Below, in pieces: positions 20,569 through 29,982 of a stretch of 64,000 nucleotides of DNA. Numbering within the stretch: the stretch's first letter is position 1; each line of letters opens with the position of its first letter. Under the pieces are notes generated by a model. That model saw only the letters and a program-made list of their open reading frames with translations. It was not told the DNA's origin and did no database searches. Source of the stretch: Halomonas cupida (lineage in GTDB: Bacteria; Pseudomonadota; Gammaproteobacteria; Pseudomonadales; Halomonadaceae); the NCBI RefSeq assembly GCF_900142755.1, contig NZ_FRCA01000006.1, forward strand, positions 124,001-188,000. Reading direction: 5' to 3'. The translations under genes and the position numbers were made by a program.

Positions 20569-20599
20569 GGCTCTCCCGGCTGGACCTGTCGGGAGAGCC
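20569..20599 (-). terminator. Hairpin downstream of the alkaline phosphatase gene
   Basis: GGCTCTCCCG and CGGGAGAGCC form a 10-bp perfect stem with an 11-base loop, 19 bases past the phosphatase stop on the minus strand. No clear T run follows, so it is a probable rather than certain terminator. Confidence 0.6.
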
Positions 20600-20617
20600 G
20601 TCTACCTTACCTTGTCC

Positions 20618-22207
20618 TCAGTCAGCCGCGACCAGCGACTTGAGGAACTGACCAACATTGGAGTGATGCTGGATCGAGGATACCGGCAGGATTGTCTCCG
20701 CCGGCCCCCAGGCAAAGACATTCACCGGCGTATGGGTATGGGTTCCAGTGCCCCAGACGACATTCTGTGAGGTCCCGAGGATACGTCCCAGAACATCACC
20801 GCGATCGTTGTAGGGATAGAACGCATCGACATCCGCGATGGCGGGAACTTCCTCTGCATCGAGATAGCTGTGTCCCTCCACATGATGGGGGTTCGGCTTG
20901 TCGGTCAGTACCGCTTCTGCCTGGGCTTCGTCGATCTGGAAGTCACTGTTGGCATTGACCATTTCCATCAGGCGAGCGGGTGTCTGCTGCTCCTTCTCGA
21001 GAGCCTCGAATTCATTCAGCAACACCCAGAAACTATTCTTCTGCTGATAGATCGAGTCGAGCAGTCCAAAGCCACCAAAGTTGAAGTTGGGAGCATAATC
21101 CCGCTCGGCGAAGGCCGGACCTGTCCTGGCCTGGGGCTCCGGCAGATTGGCTGCAGAATAGCTGAGCCCGAACGAGCCCGTTTCATGGTCAGCAGTGACC
21201 AGAATCACGGTATCCTCACGCCCTTTGGCCCAGTCGTAAACGCCTTGAATGGCCTCGTCGAACTTGACCAGCTCATTGAGCATGGTGCCAGCATCATTGG
21301 AGTGTGCTGCCCAGTCGATCTGACCGCCCTCGACCATCAGGAAGAAGCCGTCTTCATCCTGTTCGAGAATACTCAGAGCCTTCTGGGTCATCTCGTGCAG
21401 CGATGGCTCCTGGCGTTCGGGGTCATCCTTCGTATTGCGATAGGTGATGCCATCGGCCATCCCGGAGTTGGCAAACAGGCCCAGCAGCTTGTTGCCTTCG
21501 TAGGCATCGAGTTGGTCGCGACTGAAAGCCAGGCCGTAACCACTGTCGGCCGCCTCCTGGAGCAGATTGCGATCATCCTCGCGTTTCGAGGCCGGCTCGA
21601 AGGCCCCGCCCATCAACGTCTCGACCTGCCCGGCCACCTCACTGTCCTCGCTCACGGACTGTGGTACCCAGTAGCGCAAGCCTCCGGAGAGCATGACATC
21701 AGGACCGGTCGCCAGCATATCCTCAGCGATCGCATTCTCCAGTGAGCGATGTGGCTGATGAGCAGCAAAGGCCGCCGGAGTGGCATGCGTCAGACGAGTG
21801 TCCGATACCAGCCCCGTGGCCTTGCCCTGAGACTGGGCCAGCTCCAGTACGGTTTCGACCGGGTTGCCATCGGCATCGATACCAATCACTTCGCTACCGG
21901 TGTAGATCCCCGTCGCCAGCTGAGTGGCAGAACAGGCAGAGTCCACCACCACGGCATCCGCAGGGTGCGTCAGGGAAAAGCCCACCACACCTTCGTCAGC
22001 CAGTTGGTGAAACGCCGTGGGCTGACCATCGTAGATGGAGTCTGGCGCCTGATTGGCATAGGTTTCCAGCAGCCCTACCTGCTGAGGTCCCATGCCATCG
22101 CCTATCATCAGGATCACATTCCTGATTTCAGCGGCACTGGCAGGTGCCGCGGCGCCGACAAGCAACAGACCGCCGAAAAGCGCGCCGATAGCCGGTGTTT
22201 GCTTCAT
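20618..22207 (-). CDS. phoA: Alkaline phosphatase (PhoA family)
   Basis: A 529-residue exported phosphomonoesterase that releases phosphate in the periplasm. The signal peptide ends near APASAAE (about residue 26). The metal-binding aspartate is Asp37 in VILMIGDGMG, the nucleophile is Ser90 in VVDSACSATQLATG, and further metal ligands lie in FFLMVEGGQIDWAAHSND, ILVTADHETGSFG and GTHTHTPVNVFAWG. Start ATG 22207 (KQTPAIG) is preferred over the ATG four codons upstream. The 334-base upstream region is AT-rich around 22440-22490; a Pho-box-like pattern could not be established. Neighbouring genes give no hint of a phosphate operon. Confidence 0.93.
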   Translation of the reverse strand: MKQTPAIGALFGGLLLVGAAAPASAAEIRNVILMIGDGMGPQQVGLLETYANQAPDSIYDGQPTAFHQLADEGVVGFSLTHPADAVVVDSACSATQLATGIYTGSEVIGIDADGNPVETVLELAQSQGKATGLVSDTRLTHATPAAFAAHQPHRSLENAIAEDMLATGPDVMLSGGLRYWVPQSVSEDSEVAGQVETLMGGAFEPASKREDDRNLLQEAADSGYGLAFSRDQLDAYEGNKLLGLFANSGMADGITYRNTKDDPERQEPSLHEMTQKALSILEQDEDGFFLMVEGGQIDWAAHSNDAGTMLNELVKFDEAIQGVYDWAKGREDTVILVTADHETGSFGLSYSAANLPEPQARTGPAFAERDYAPNFNFGGFGLLDSIYQQKNSFWVLLNEFEALEKEQQTPARLMEMVNANSDFQIDEAQAEAVLTDKPNPHHVEGHSYLDAEEVPAIADVDAFYPYNDRGDVLGRILGTSQNVVWGTGTHTHTPVNVFAWGPAETILPVSSIQHHSNVGQFLKSLVAAD

Positions 22208-22553
22208 GCAATATCTCATTGTTCCATCCTTATTGTTGTCACCATTCTGTCGATGGCCATCAAGGGGGAAGGCTCATCCTGCGCAGGTCTCCCCCAGCCA
22301 TCGTTTCCTGCAGCCACCGCTTCCTCAACGTCAAGGGCATGTCTGAACCGTCCTGAATATTCAGACACTTGACTGGCCTACCCAAGCAGGAGACAGCCAG
22401 CCTTCAAGCCGGTTGCCTCGCCACAGTATCAAACCCGGTGGATAACGAATCGCAATTCATGAATATTTTATTTCATTTTTGTGACGTCGAGAAAACGAGC
22501 GACACCTCTACGCCTCTGATACCACTGCGCTCTCCCCCGCTCCAGGTGCAGCA
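22208..22553. promoter_or_regulatory. Upstream region of the alkaline phosphatase gene
   Basis: 346 bases with no gene. It contains a palindrome CTGAATATTCAG (22353-22364) nested in GTCTGA...TCAGAC, and an AT-rich block near 22455-22485 suitable for a promoter reading toward phoA. A PhoB site was looked for; only a weak partial resemblance (CGTCACAAAAATGAAAT on the minus strand) was seen. Confidence 0.35.
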
Positions 22554-23753
22554 TCAGATGGTCGACACAACAGAACGCCGCATACCACAGGAAAGAAGAA
22601 CGGCACATATCAAGGCCACTGCCGCGGTGACATGAAAGACATGGTTAGTGCCCCAGGCAGCCGCCACGATGCCGCCCATCATCGGGCCTGCCACCTGGCC
22701 GATATACTGAAAGGACGTCGACAGTCCCATGACGCGTCCAAGACTACCGGCATCGGTATAGGCATGCTTGAGCGCTGATTTCAGGCAAGGCAGCACACCA
22801 CCCAGCGCCAGACCCATGGCGAAACGCAGCAACGTCAATACATAGACGTCCGTCACAAGAGCCTGAGGAATGATCAGCAAGGCACCGATACCGAAGCCAT
22901 ATACGGCAACGCGCATGGCACCATAGCGATCGGCCAGACTACCGAGCATCAACGATGACAGCAGGCTACCCAATGCCGTGGCAGAAAGGACGATGCCTGC
23001 CGCCGATGTCGTCTCGAACGGATGGTGACTCAAGCTCTCGACCACGCTATAGATGATCGGCTCGATCGACAGGTTGGCCACCAGCAATCCCATGGTCGCA
23101 ATCAGCAACGTCCAGATCCTGAAATCGAATGGCACGACAATTGGTTGCAACTCTCCACGTGACCTCGGCGGAACATGGTCTTCGCTGACCAGAAAGACGG
23201 TTGCCAGAACATTGAAGAGGATCATGCCACCGGAAATGAAGAAGGCCTCGCGCATGCCGACATGAGCGGAGATGAAGCCACCCAGCACGGGGCCAGCCAG
23301 ACTACCGCCAAGAATGCAGGCAAAAAGCACCCCTTGCGCCTGTCCCGAGCGGGATTCGGGAGCTTCCTTCGCCATGAGAATGGTCGCGCCCGAGGTATAG
23401 CCGCCGGCAATGCCCGCCAACAGGCGCAGTATTACCATCTGCCAGGCGCTGGTCGCCAGGCCCATCAAGGTCATGCAGATCAGCATGCCGACGCTGGCAC
23501 GCACCAGGTTGACCTTGCATCCATAGCGGTCGGATAACCGTCCCCAGAGGGGCGCAAACAGCGCTGCGGTGATGAAGGTCGAGGCATAGACCAGGCTTGA
23601 CCACAGCCAGGTCTCCCCTTCCGAGTAGTCACCCAGGCTACCGAGATAGTGGGGAAGGAAAGGCAACATGATCGTCATGGCGATCATGTTGATGAATGAC
23701 CCTGACCCCGTAACCCAGAGGTTCACCTTCCATGCAGCGATTTGTCCCGGCAT
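22554..23753 (-). CDS. MFS transporter, multidrug-efflux type
   Basis: A 399-residue inner-membrane carrier with about 12 helices. Family motifs include the loop 2-3 signature PLWGRLSDRYGCKVNLVRAS (motif A), LRLLAGIAGGYTSGATIL in helix 4, and a second motif A-like GSLADRYGAMRVAV between helices 8 and 9. MFS proteins of this sort, such as MdtG-like carriers, export drugs by proton antiport, but the substrate is unknown. I choose ATG 23753 because GGAG sits 6 bases upstream; an ATG four codons earlier (23765) lacks a good ribosome site. The upstream DNA at 23845-23905 is AT-rich and probably holds the promoter. Confidence 0.85.
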   Translation of the reverse strand: MPGQIAAWKVNLWVTGSGSFINMIAMTIMLPFLPHYLGSLGDYSEGETWLWSSLVYASTFITAALFAPLWGRLSDRYGCKVNLVRASVGMLICMTLMGLATSAWQMVILRLLAGIAGGYTSGATILMAKEAPESRSGQAQGVLFACILGGSLAGPVLGGFISAHVGMREAFFISGGMILFNVLATVFLVSEDHVPPRSRGELQPIVVPFDFRIWTLLIATMGLLVANLSIEPIIYSVVESLSHHPFETTSAAGIVLSATALGSLLSSLMLGSLADRYGAMRVAVYGFGIGALLIIPQALVTDVYVLTLLRFAMGLALGGVLPCLKSALKHAYTDAGSLGRVMGLSTSFQYIGQVAGPMMGGIVAAAWGTNHVFHVTAAVALICAVLLSCGMRRSVVSTI

Positions 23754-24270
23754 CCTCTTCTCCATTGAGGGAATGGTTCCAGCAGGCGACAGGAGCAGAG
23801 CTGACTGCTCCCAGCCAACGCCGGGAGGCGATGTTAGAGGAAGGATATTGATAAAAACAATTCATATACTTTATGAAATACATTCCATAAAGTTATTAAC
23901 AAACACACCGTGAAACCATCTGAGTTTATTGATCCCTGAATTGACTCACTGAAAGTAAGCTCACCGCTGACAAGCTGGTGCGTCAGTTGATCCGTGAATG
24001 GCAAGCTGGCAAGTCGCGCCCTCGCAATCGCCTCTTTCCTCGGCGAGAACTGGCTTTTCTGCAGAAATGCCTTATCCACGCATCATCCTCCATCATGATG
24101 GCGCAGGAGTTATTGATGCAATTGGCGGGACGTGCCAACCATACAAACGCAGGGTCTATGCCACCACCCAAGCCTTGGCCAGTACCTGGACCAATCCTGA
24201 TCATGATCAGGTGGCGCTGATAATGACCAGCAACAGCCAACGCAAACCCTTCATGAAGGCCCGGGTCGAC
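23754..24270. other. Intergenic region with a decayed gene fragment
   Basis: 517 bases between the MFS gene and the TauE/SafE gene. It contains the copy of the nitronate monooxygenase 3' end at 23960-24018 and weaker resemblance to the DNA after that gene up to about 24050. A palindrome CCTGATCATGATCAGG lies at about 24196-24211. No intact gene was seen. Confidence 0.5.
23960..24018 (+). pseudogene. Remnant of a nitronate monooxygenase 3' end (direct repeat of 29821-29879)
   Basis: These 59 bases match 29821-29879 at 55 positions by direct alignment. Translated, they give LTADKLVRQLIREWQAGK against LTADELMRQLIREWQAGE at the end of the intact gene, but the stop codon is lost and no upstream reading frame is preserved. 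It is either the relic of an older paralog or one end of a duplicated or inserted segment. The two copies bound a 5.9-kb block. Confidence 0.8.
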
Positions 24271-25080
24271 TCAGTGCATGACGACCATCACCGCCAGCAC
24301 CACCGTCAGCAATAGTAGGTACACCCCGGCATGAATGCGATCGGGGATGCGCCCGATCCATAGCGACCCCAGACGGATACCGAGCCATGACCCCACCGCC
24401 AGCGCCAGCAAGGCGCGCAGATCCACATACCCCGCATACCAGGCGCCCAGAGCGGTATTGCTGGCCGACAGCAACACATAAGTTGCGGTGCCACTTACCG
24501 CCATCGGCAACGACAACGGATTGGCCATCGCCGTGGCCGTGGTCATGCTGGCCCCTCTGCGGCGCATCAGCGGCACAGTCATCACGCTCCCGCCCACACC
24601 CAGCAAGGCGGCGACTGTGCCGATGAACGTGCCTGTCATCGCTGTCACCAGGCGGGGCATGGGACGTACATCGCCACCCGCCTGGTGCAGGAAACCGGGC
24701 CTCAGGATGGCATCCGCAATGGTGATCGCCAGATAGCCGATAAACGCCCAACGCACCCAGTCCCCACTCAGCGATACTGCCGCTGCCGCGCCAAGCACGG
24801 CACCGATAGCGATATAGCCGACCAGCGGACGTACCAGATGCCATTGCACTGTCCGTCGTCGATGGTGACGCCACGTCGACAGGGAAGCGGCGAAGATCAT
24901 CAGCGCGGTCGAGGTGGCAACCGCGATATGCATGGCCTCCAGACCGGCTGCGCTATCCGGCCCATGGACGGAAATCAGCAAGGTATACATCAAGGGAACA
25001 ACGACGAAACCGCCACCAAAGCCGAACAACACGGTGGTGACTCCGGCCACCCCGCCGCAGAGAAGCAATACGCTATACAC
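24271..25080 (-). CDS. TauE/SafE-family anion exporter
   Basis: A 269-residue inner-membrane protein with eight or so helices and the family's glycine-rich repeats GGVAGVTTVLFGFGGGFVVVP near the start (given in part) and ALLGVGGSVMTVPLM in the second half. TauE/SafE proteins export sulfite or organosulfur anions such as sulfoacetate; the substrate here is unknown. The start is GTG at 25078-25080 (VYSVLLLCGG) with CAGGAG 7 bases upstream; the longer open frame reaching 25188 would add a non-membrane prefix without a ribosome site. Divergent from the AraC-type regulator, with 107 bases between starts, a pairing that suggests the regulator controls it. Confidence 0.86.
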   Translation of the reverse strand: MYSVLLLCGGVAGVTTVLFGFGGGFVVVPLMYTLLISVHGPDSAAGLEAMHIAVATSTALMIFAASLSTWRHHRRRTVQWHLVRPLVGYIAIGAVLGAAAAVSLSGDWVRWAFIGYLAITIADAILRPGFLHQAGGDVRPMPRLVTAMTGTFIGTVAALLGVGGSVMTVPLMRRRGASMTTATAMANPLSLPMAVSGTATYVLLSASNTALGAWYAGYVDLRALLALAVGSWLGIRLGSLWIGRIPDRIHAGVYLLLLTVVLAVMVVMH

Positions 25081-25187
25081 CGGAACTCTCCTGTTGGAAC
25101 TCAACGACAGGAACGATATTCCGATATGAGCTGGCCGACATTCGCCGCTTGGACAATAATCGTTGTATTTCGGCCAGGCTGACGACA

Positions 25188-25991
25188 ATGCTTAATATTT
25201 CTCTATCAGACGTGGACCATGTGGCACGGCCCATCGTAGCCATCGGTACTGACTACAGCCTCGGTACTTTGCTCGACTTTCATACCCATCGCCGTGCCCA
25301 GTTTCTCTATGGCATGACGGGCTTGATGGAAGTCGACACCGATGACGGAACCTGGGTAGTGCCTCCCTACAGCGGTGTCTGGTTGCCTGCAGGCAAGCGT
25401 CACCGGGTGCGCATGAACGGCGTAAGCACCCGCAGTCTGTATATCGAGTCCCACGCGGCCCCACGTTCCTCCCCCAGCTGTGAAGTGCTGGTTGTCACAC
25501 CTCTCCTGCATCACCTGCTGCTGGCCTCAGCCAACATGCCCGCGCTTTATGACGAGACCGGTCGCGATGGCGCCCTCGCCCAACTGCTGCTGTACGAACT
25601 GCAACTGGCTCCGGCGCTGCCGCTGTTTGCTCCTCTGCCCCGGGATCCCCAATTGGCCAGCCTGTGCAGAGACTTTCTCGGCCAACCGCACATCCACAGT
25701 CTTCCCGAGAGCTGGGCCCGGCAACTGCATCGCAGTCAACGCACCTTCAATCGCCTGTTCCGTCAGCAGACCGGTATGTCCTTCGCAGTATGGCGCCAAC
25801 AGGCCTGTCTCATGGCAGCCCTCCCGAGACTGCTGTCCGGTAGTTCCGTTACCCGAACTGCACTGGAACTCGGCTACGACAGTCCGGGTGCCTTCTCCAA
25901 CATGTTTCGCAAGGTGCTCGGCCAGTCCCCCACATCCTTCGTCCGGTCGGCGACCCGATTGGCGGGAGAATTGCCTAACCACAGTCCGTAG
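25188..25991 (+). CDS. AraC-family transcriptional regulator
   Basis: A 267-residue regulator: an N-terminal cupin-like sensing domain (FHTHRRAQFLYGMTGLMEV, VVPPYSGVWLPAGKRHRV) and a C-terminal AraC/XylS domain with two helix-turn-helix units (SWARQLHRSQRTFNRLFRQQTG and RTALELGYDSPGAFSNMFRKVLG). The effector is unknown. ATG 25188 follows a weak AGG site; the frame opens at 25149. It is divergent from the TauE/SafE exporter and is most simply read as its local regulator. Confidence 0.88.
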   Translation: MLNISLSDVDHVARPIVAIGTDYSLGTLLDFHTHRRAQFLYGMTGLMEVDTDDGTWVVPPYSGVWLPAGKRHRVRMNGVSTRSLYIESHAAPRSSPSCEVLVVTPLLHHLLLASANMPALYDETGRDGALAQLLLYELQLAPALPLFAPLPRDPQLASLCRDFLGQPHIHSLPESWARQLHRSQRTFNRLFRQQTGMSFAVWRQQACLMAALPRLLSGSSVTRTALELGYDSPGAFSNMFRKVLGQSPTSFVRSATRLAGELPNHSP

Positions 25992-26191
25992 ATATTGATT
26001 GGCCTGTCATTCACTTACTGTGATTTTCGCTGTCGTTCGACTTACTCATTGAAGTAGGCGTTAAGAGCATCGACGAAGCCTGGCGACCAGGCCGGCAACA
26101 AGCTCTTCCGACTTATTTGCTCACAACAGTCTTCATGGGCATATCTCATCTTCATGAAAAGTAACAGGATCGAAGCTCCTGTTCATTTCCT

Positions 26192-26695
26192 TCACCTGGA
26201 CGAGCCACCATGAAGCGCTGCATTCCCCCAGCTGTGCAGAGTATTCTGCTTGATGCTTGATATTTTCCATTCACTTTCTATCTTACCGAGAAGGAACTGA
26301 TAGCTTCCGCATGAATGAAAGAAGTCCTTTTCCGCTGTTGAAAACTCTCGAGATAGTGCAAACCTCATAATCAGATAGTTGCACCTTGCACTGACAACCT
26401 TTTCATCTGGTTGTGGGGTAATGAGCAGATTGGAAAAACCATGCTGTTTGCTCAAACTATCGACGGCATTCTGCCGGCGTCTGACGAAGTCATCACCACT
26501 CATCGTAGAAGGTGGTTCTCGCCCCGAAGAGGAGTAATCGATGGTGACCTGAGGCGCCAGGCACTCGGCCATGGTTGGCCAATCCCGCTGGTCAAAGGAA
26601 AGAAAAAAGCGGCAAAGGACATCATTGATCTGTACGAAGACATCCGGATCGACGGTTCTCACAATACACTCCCATGGATTGAGCGGATCGCTCAA
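26192..26695 (-). CDS. SnoaL-like / NTF2-fold protein
   Basis: A 167-residue protein of the NTF2-like superfamily, SnoaL_4 type: the opening helix FVQINDVLCRFFLSFDQRDWPTMAECLAPQVTIDYSS is typical of this fold, with an aspartate in the pocket, followed by beta strands ending WKISSIKQNTLHSWGN. Such proteins are isomerases, dehydratases or small binding proteins; the substrate cannot be told. The stop of the neighbouring MFS gene is 5 bases upstream of this start, so the two are in one operon behind the LysR gene. The surrounding block lies between the direct repeats at 23960 and 29821. Confidence 0.78.
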   Translation of the reverse strand: MSDPLNPWECIVRTVDPDVFVQINDVLCRFFLSFDQRDWPTMAECLAPQVTIDYSSSGREPPSTMSGDDFVRRRQNAVDSLSKQHGFSNLLITPQPDEKVVSARCNYLIMRFALSREFSTAEKDFFHSCGSYQFLLGKIESEWKISSIKQNTLHSWGNAALHGGSSR

Positions 26696-26699
26696 TGAG

Positions 26700-27833
26700 T
26701 TACAGGGCTACAAGGCTCATGCAGGCCCCCACCAGGAGCGCTGCACCAGCCGCCCACAGTGAACCACTGAAGCCATGACCAACTGAGTAGAGGCTACTCG
26801 CCACCAGGGGGCCGGCAATCTGACCGAGACTATAGATCACAGTCATGGTGGCGAGCAGGTTGCCACGAGCGTGACGTGCCATCCGTTGCGCTGTCGGCAT
26901 GGCAATCGTCACCGTTCCCATGAAGGAGCTCCCCACCAGTAGTGCGCTGCTCAGATAACCCGTGCCATTGGGGAGAATGATGGGCAGCACCACACCGAGA
27001 GCTTGAACGCCCAGGTTCAACGCCAATGACTTTCGCGTTCCCAGCCGCAGGCATATCCGGTGCCAGAGGAAACACGAGGGAGCCGCTCCCAATCCGAAGA
27101 CTGCCCACACATGCGCGGAGTCCATATCCGGAAGTGCAGTCTTGACCAACAACGGAAGATAGGTCGCGGTAATGATGTAGCCGAAACCTGCCAGACCATA
27201 AATCATCACCAGAGGAACCGACCTGACAGTATCGTCACCTCTCGATGTGGTAGGCACCTGAACGAGGTCAGCCTCACCACTTGATTTCAAGCCGGGCACT
27301 GCGAGTCCCGCCAGCGCGAGGCTGCTGATGCCGAGCATCAACCAGAGCTCATGACTGTTCAGGCCCAAATGTGCCGCAAGGACAACCAACTCGGCAGATA
27401 GAGCAATGCCAGCCCCTACCCCAGCGTACAGCAGCGGCGCGCCATGCAAATGCTTGCGGTGCTCAAGCAACCAGAGCGAAGCGGCAACCATGGAAATCGC
27501 ACTGAAGGCACCGGCAATACCACGTACCGCGACAATGGCCCAGGTCGCATGGAGAAATGCCAGAACCGCCAGACATGCCACGGTGCCGGCTATCGCCCAA
27601 AGACAGAAACGGTACGAGTTGGATGGCCTGGCCTTGATCGCCAGGAGCGCCCCGATGAGATAACCCGCGTAGTTGGCGGAGGCCGCCAGGCTACCTCCGC
27701 TCAAGCTGAGCACGCCTTCCTCTACCATATGCGGATAGAGCGCCGTATAGGCGAAGCGACCGACCCCCATGCCTATAGCCATGACAAGTGCTGCCTCAAT
27801 GGCAGAGCGTGTTCCCGAGGTGAGGGACTTCAT
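26700..27833 (-). CDS. YbfB/YjiJ-family MFS transporter
   Basis: A 377-residue inner-membrane carrier with about 12 helices. The start MAIGMGVGRFAYTALYPHMVEEG and the following ANYAGYLIGALLAIKA are diagnostic of the YbfB/YjiJ family of MFS proteins. Its substrate is unknown. The ATG overlaps the LysR stop codon (ATGA, 27830-27833), so translation is probably coupled. The order LysR regulator, MFS, SnoaL-like protein on one strand and nitronate monooxygenase divergently suggests a small catabolic or detoxification unit, for example for a nitro compound. Confidence 0.86.
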   Translation of the reverse strand: MKSLTSGTRSAIEAALVMAIGMGVGRFAYTALYPHMVEEGVLSLSGGSLAASANYAGYLIGALLAIKARPSNSYRFCLWAIAGTVACLAVLAFLHATWAIVAVRGIAGAFSAISMVAASLWLLEHRKHLHGAPLLYAGVGAGIALSAELVVLAAHLGLNSHELWLMLGISSLALAGLAVPGLKSSGEADLVQVPTTSRGDDTVRSVPLVMIYGLAGFGYIITATYLPLLVKTALPDMDSAHVWAVFGLGAAPSCFLWHRICLRLGTRKSLALNLGVQALGVVLPIILPNGTGYLSSALLVGSSFMGTVTIAMPTAQRMARHARGNLLATMTVIYSLGQIAGPLVASSLYSVGHGFSGSLWAAGAALLVGACMSLVAL

Positions 27834-28705
27834 GCATCCCCCTGAATGAATAGCTGGCCAAATTTCTGAAATGCCGGGATCTCATAACCGCTGCGCCAGA
27901 TGAGATGGGTACTTATCGATCCCAGGTCCAGCGTCGCCAGATCAGCCGGAGCACGACTCAGTTCCAGCACACTGTGCGGCAGCAGGGTCACACACGAGCC
28001 AGCCGCAACAGCCGCAACCATCGCGTGATAAGAGCCCAGTTCCTGAATCTTCCATTCGCCTCCGGCCACTATACCAAGCCGTTCCTCGGCAATAGTCCGG
28101 TAGGTGCACCCCAATCGGAATGCTGCCAATGAGCGAGTACGTACTTGCTCAGGTGTCGTTGCGGCGACGTCCGTGGCTGGTAGCAGCAACAAGAGCTCCT
28201 CGTGCCAGACCGGGACGCCCTGCAGTCCCATCTCGGCCAGGCTTGATGGGTCCTTTATCGTTGCGGGAAGTGCTACGAATGCGCAATCCAGCTGCCCGTT
28301 GCGCACTTGCTCGACAAGCTGCCCCGTCGGACCTGTGTTGACCTCCAGCCGGGTTGTGGGATTGGCCTGGTGGTATGACGCCAAGGGCGCAGGAAGCCGA
28401 CTTGCCGCCGTGGATTCCATACTACCGATGCGCAACGTGCCACCACTATTGCCTCCACCGACTACGTGCCGAGCCTCATCCTCCAGGGCAAGCATGCGTT
28501 GCGCGTACTCCAGGAAACGCTGCCCCGCAGTAGAAAGCGTGATGCGTTTCCCCATGCGGATGAAGAGCTCCGCTCCCAACTCCGCTTCCAGGTGCTGTAT
28601 GCGCGTCGTGATGTTGGAAGGCACTCGTCCAAGCCTGGACGCGGCTCGAGTGATACTCAATTCAGCGGCGACTGCATCGAATATCTTCAAGGTTTCCAGA
28701 TCCAC
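27830..28705 (-). CDS. LysR-family transcriptional regulator
   Basis: A 291-residue regulator with an N-terminal winged HTH (DLETLKIFDAVAAELSITRAASRLGRVPSNITTRIQHLEAELG, quoted across the helix) and a C-terminal periplasmic-binding-protein-like effector domain. The GTG start at 28703-28705 is chosen because AAAAGG lies 8 bases upstream and the protein then begins at the usual LysR position; the open frame reaches 28747. It is divergent from the nitronate monooxygenase with 107 bases between starts, the classic arrangement for a LysR regulator and its target. The effector is unknown. Confidence 0.9.
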   Translation of the reverse strand: MDLETLKIFDAVAAELSITRAASRLGRVPSNITTRIQHLEAELGAELFIRMGKRITLSTAGQRFLEYAQRMLALEDEARHVVGGGNSGGTLRIGSMESTAASRLPAPLASYHQANPTTRLEVNTGPTGQLVEQVRNGQLDCAFVALPATIKDPSSLAEMGLQGVPVWHEELLLLLPATDVAATTPEQVRTRSLAAFRLGCTYRTIAEERLGIVAGGEWKIQELGSYHAMVAAVAAGSCVTLLPHSVLELSRAPADLATLDLGSISTHLIWRSGYEIPAFQKFGQLFIQGDA

Positions 28706-28812
28706 TGCATTCACCTTTTGAAAACGATAGACATAGTATATTCTCAAAAACAGAACAATTCATACCCATTGTTCTCGATACGTTCCTCGATCCGTCAGTG
28801 GAGTCATCTGAA

Positions 28813-29877
28813 ATGAGCACCTCAAGCCCGCTTGCAGCCCGGCTGCGTATATTCCCCATCATTCAGGCACCGATGGCTGGCGTGGCTACGCCCGAACTGG
28901 CCGCCACCGTATCGAATGCTGGAGGACTGGGTTCTCTGGGCATCGGCGCCAGCAGCGTGGTCCAGGCCAGGCAGATGATCGAACGGACGCGCGAGCTGAC
29001 GACACGTCCCTTCAACGTCAACGTCTTCTGCCATGAACCTGCCTTGCGAGACGAAGGGCGAGAGGCAGCCTGGCTTGAGCACCTGAAACCGCTATTCCAG
29101 GAATGCGGGGCGGACTTGCCAACCTCACTCGACGAAATCTACAAGAGCTTTGTCGATGATGATGAAGCGTTCGAGATGCTGCTCGAGACTCGACCAGCCG
29201 TGGTCAGCTTTCACTTCGGATTACCCACCGTGGAACAGGTACGTGCCCTGCAGGACGCCAACATCTATACGCTTGCGACGGCAACCAGCCTCGACGAGGC
29301 AATGCAGATTCAGCAACGAGGTATCGATGCGATTGTGGCCCAGGGCATTGAAGCGGGTGGACATCGCGGTATCTTCAACCCCGATGCGGTTGATGAACAG
29401 CTGAGTACGTCCGTACTCGTTCGGCTGCTCGTCGAGAAGCTTGACCTACCGATCATCGCCGCTGGTGGCATCATGGATGGTCAAGGAATCAAGGCAGCTC
29501 TGGAACTGGGCGCAGCAGCAGCCCAGCTTGGTACTGCTTTCATACTGTGTCCCGAATCGGCTGCCAACGAGGGTTATCGATCAAACCTCAAGAGCGAGCG
29601 AGCAGCTGTGACTCGCTTGACCTCAACGCTGTCAGGGCGACCGGCACGTGGCATCCTGAACCGATTCATCGACCACGCAGATCTCGCCACAGGGGTAGAA
29701 CCGGCTGCCTACCCCGTAGCCTATGACGCGGCCAAGCAATTGAACGCCGCGGCTGCCAGACTCGGCAGCCATGAATTCGCAGCGCATTGGGCAGGCCAGG
29801 GCGCATTGATGGCACGCGAACTCACCGCTGACGAGCTGATGCGTCAGTTGATCCGTGAATGGCAAGCTGGCGAGTAG
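28813..29877 (+). CDS. Nitronate monooxygenase (2-nitropropane dioxygenase family)
   Basis: A 354-residue FMN enzyme with a TIM-barrel fold that oxidises alkyl nitronates such as propionate 3-nitronate. Visible features are the N-terminal IIQAPMAGVATPELAATVSNAGGLGSLG, the putative catalytic His in GIEAGGHRGIF, and the phosphate-binding IIAAGGIMDGQGIKAAL and AAQLGTAFILCPES. ATG 28813 follows GGAG at 9 bases; a GTG at 28798 is in frame but unlikely. The 3' end, ELTADELMRQLIREWQAGE, is duplicated as a fragment at 23960. The divergent LysR gene is its likely regulator. Confidence 0.9.
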   Translation: MSTSSPLAARLRIFPIIQAPMAGVATPELAATVSNAGGLGSLGIGASSVVQARQMIERTRELTTRPFNVNVFCHEPALRDEGREAAWLEHLKPLFQECGADLPTSLDEIYKSFVDDDEAFEMLLETRPAVVSFHFGLPTVEQVRALQDANIYTLATATSLDEAMQIQQRGIDAIVAQGIEAGGHRGIFNPDAVDEQLSTSVLVRLLVEKLDLPIIAAGGIMDGQGIKAALELGAAAAQLGTAFILCPESAANEGYRSNLKSERAAVTRLTSTLSGRPARGILNRFIDHADLATGVEPAAYPVAYDAAKQLNAAAARLGSHEFAAHWAGQGALMARELTADELMRQLIREWQAGE

Positions 29878-29982
29878 CGTCCCTCCATCGCAGCCGCCCT
29901 TTACCCGGCGAGTCTTGCTGGGCTTATCCAGACCTTCTGGTTGCCGACCTCACCCCAGCTTCATTCCCCCAATGGCACGCCG

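Noticed and set aside
22455..22490. A PhoB box upstream of the alkaline phosphatase
   Set aside because: Only a weak resemblance to the consensus was found, about 270 bases before the start, so it is not reported as a site.
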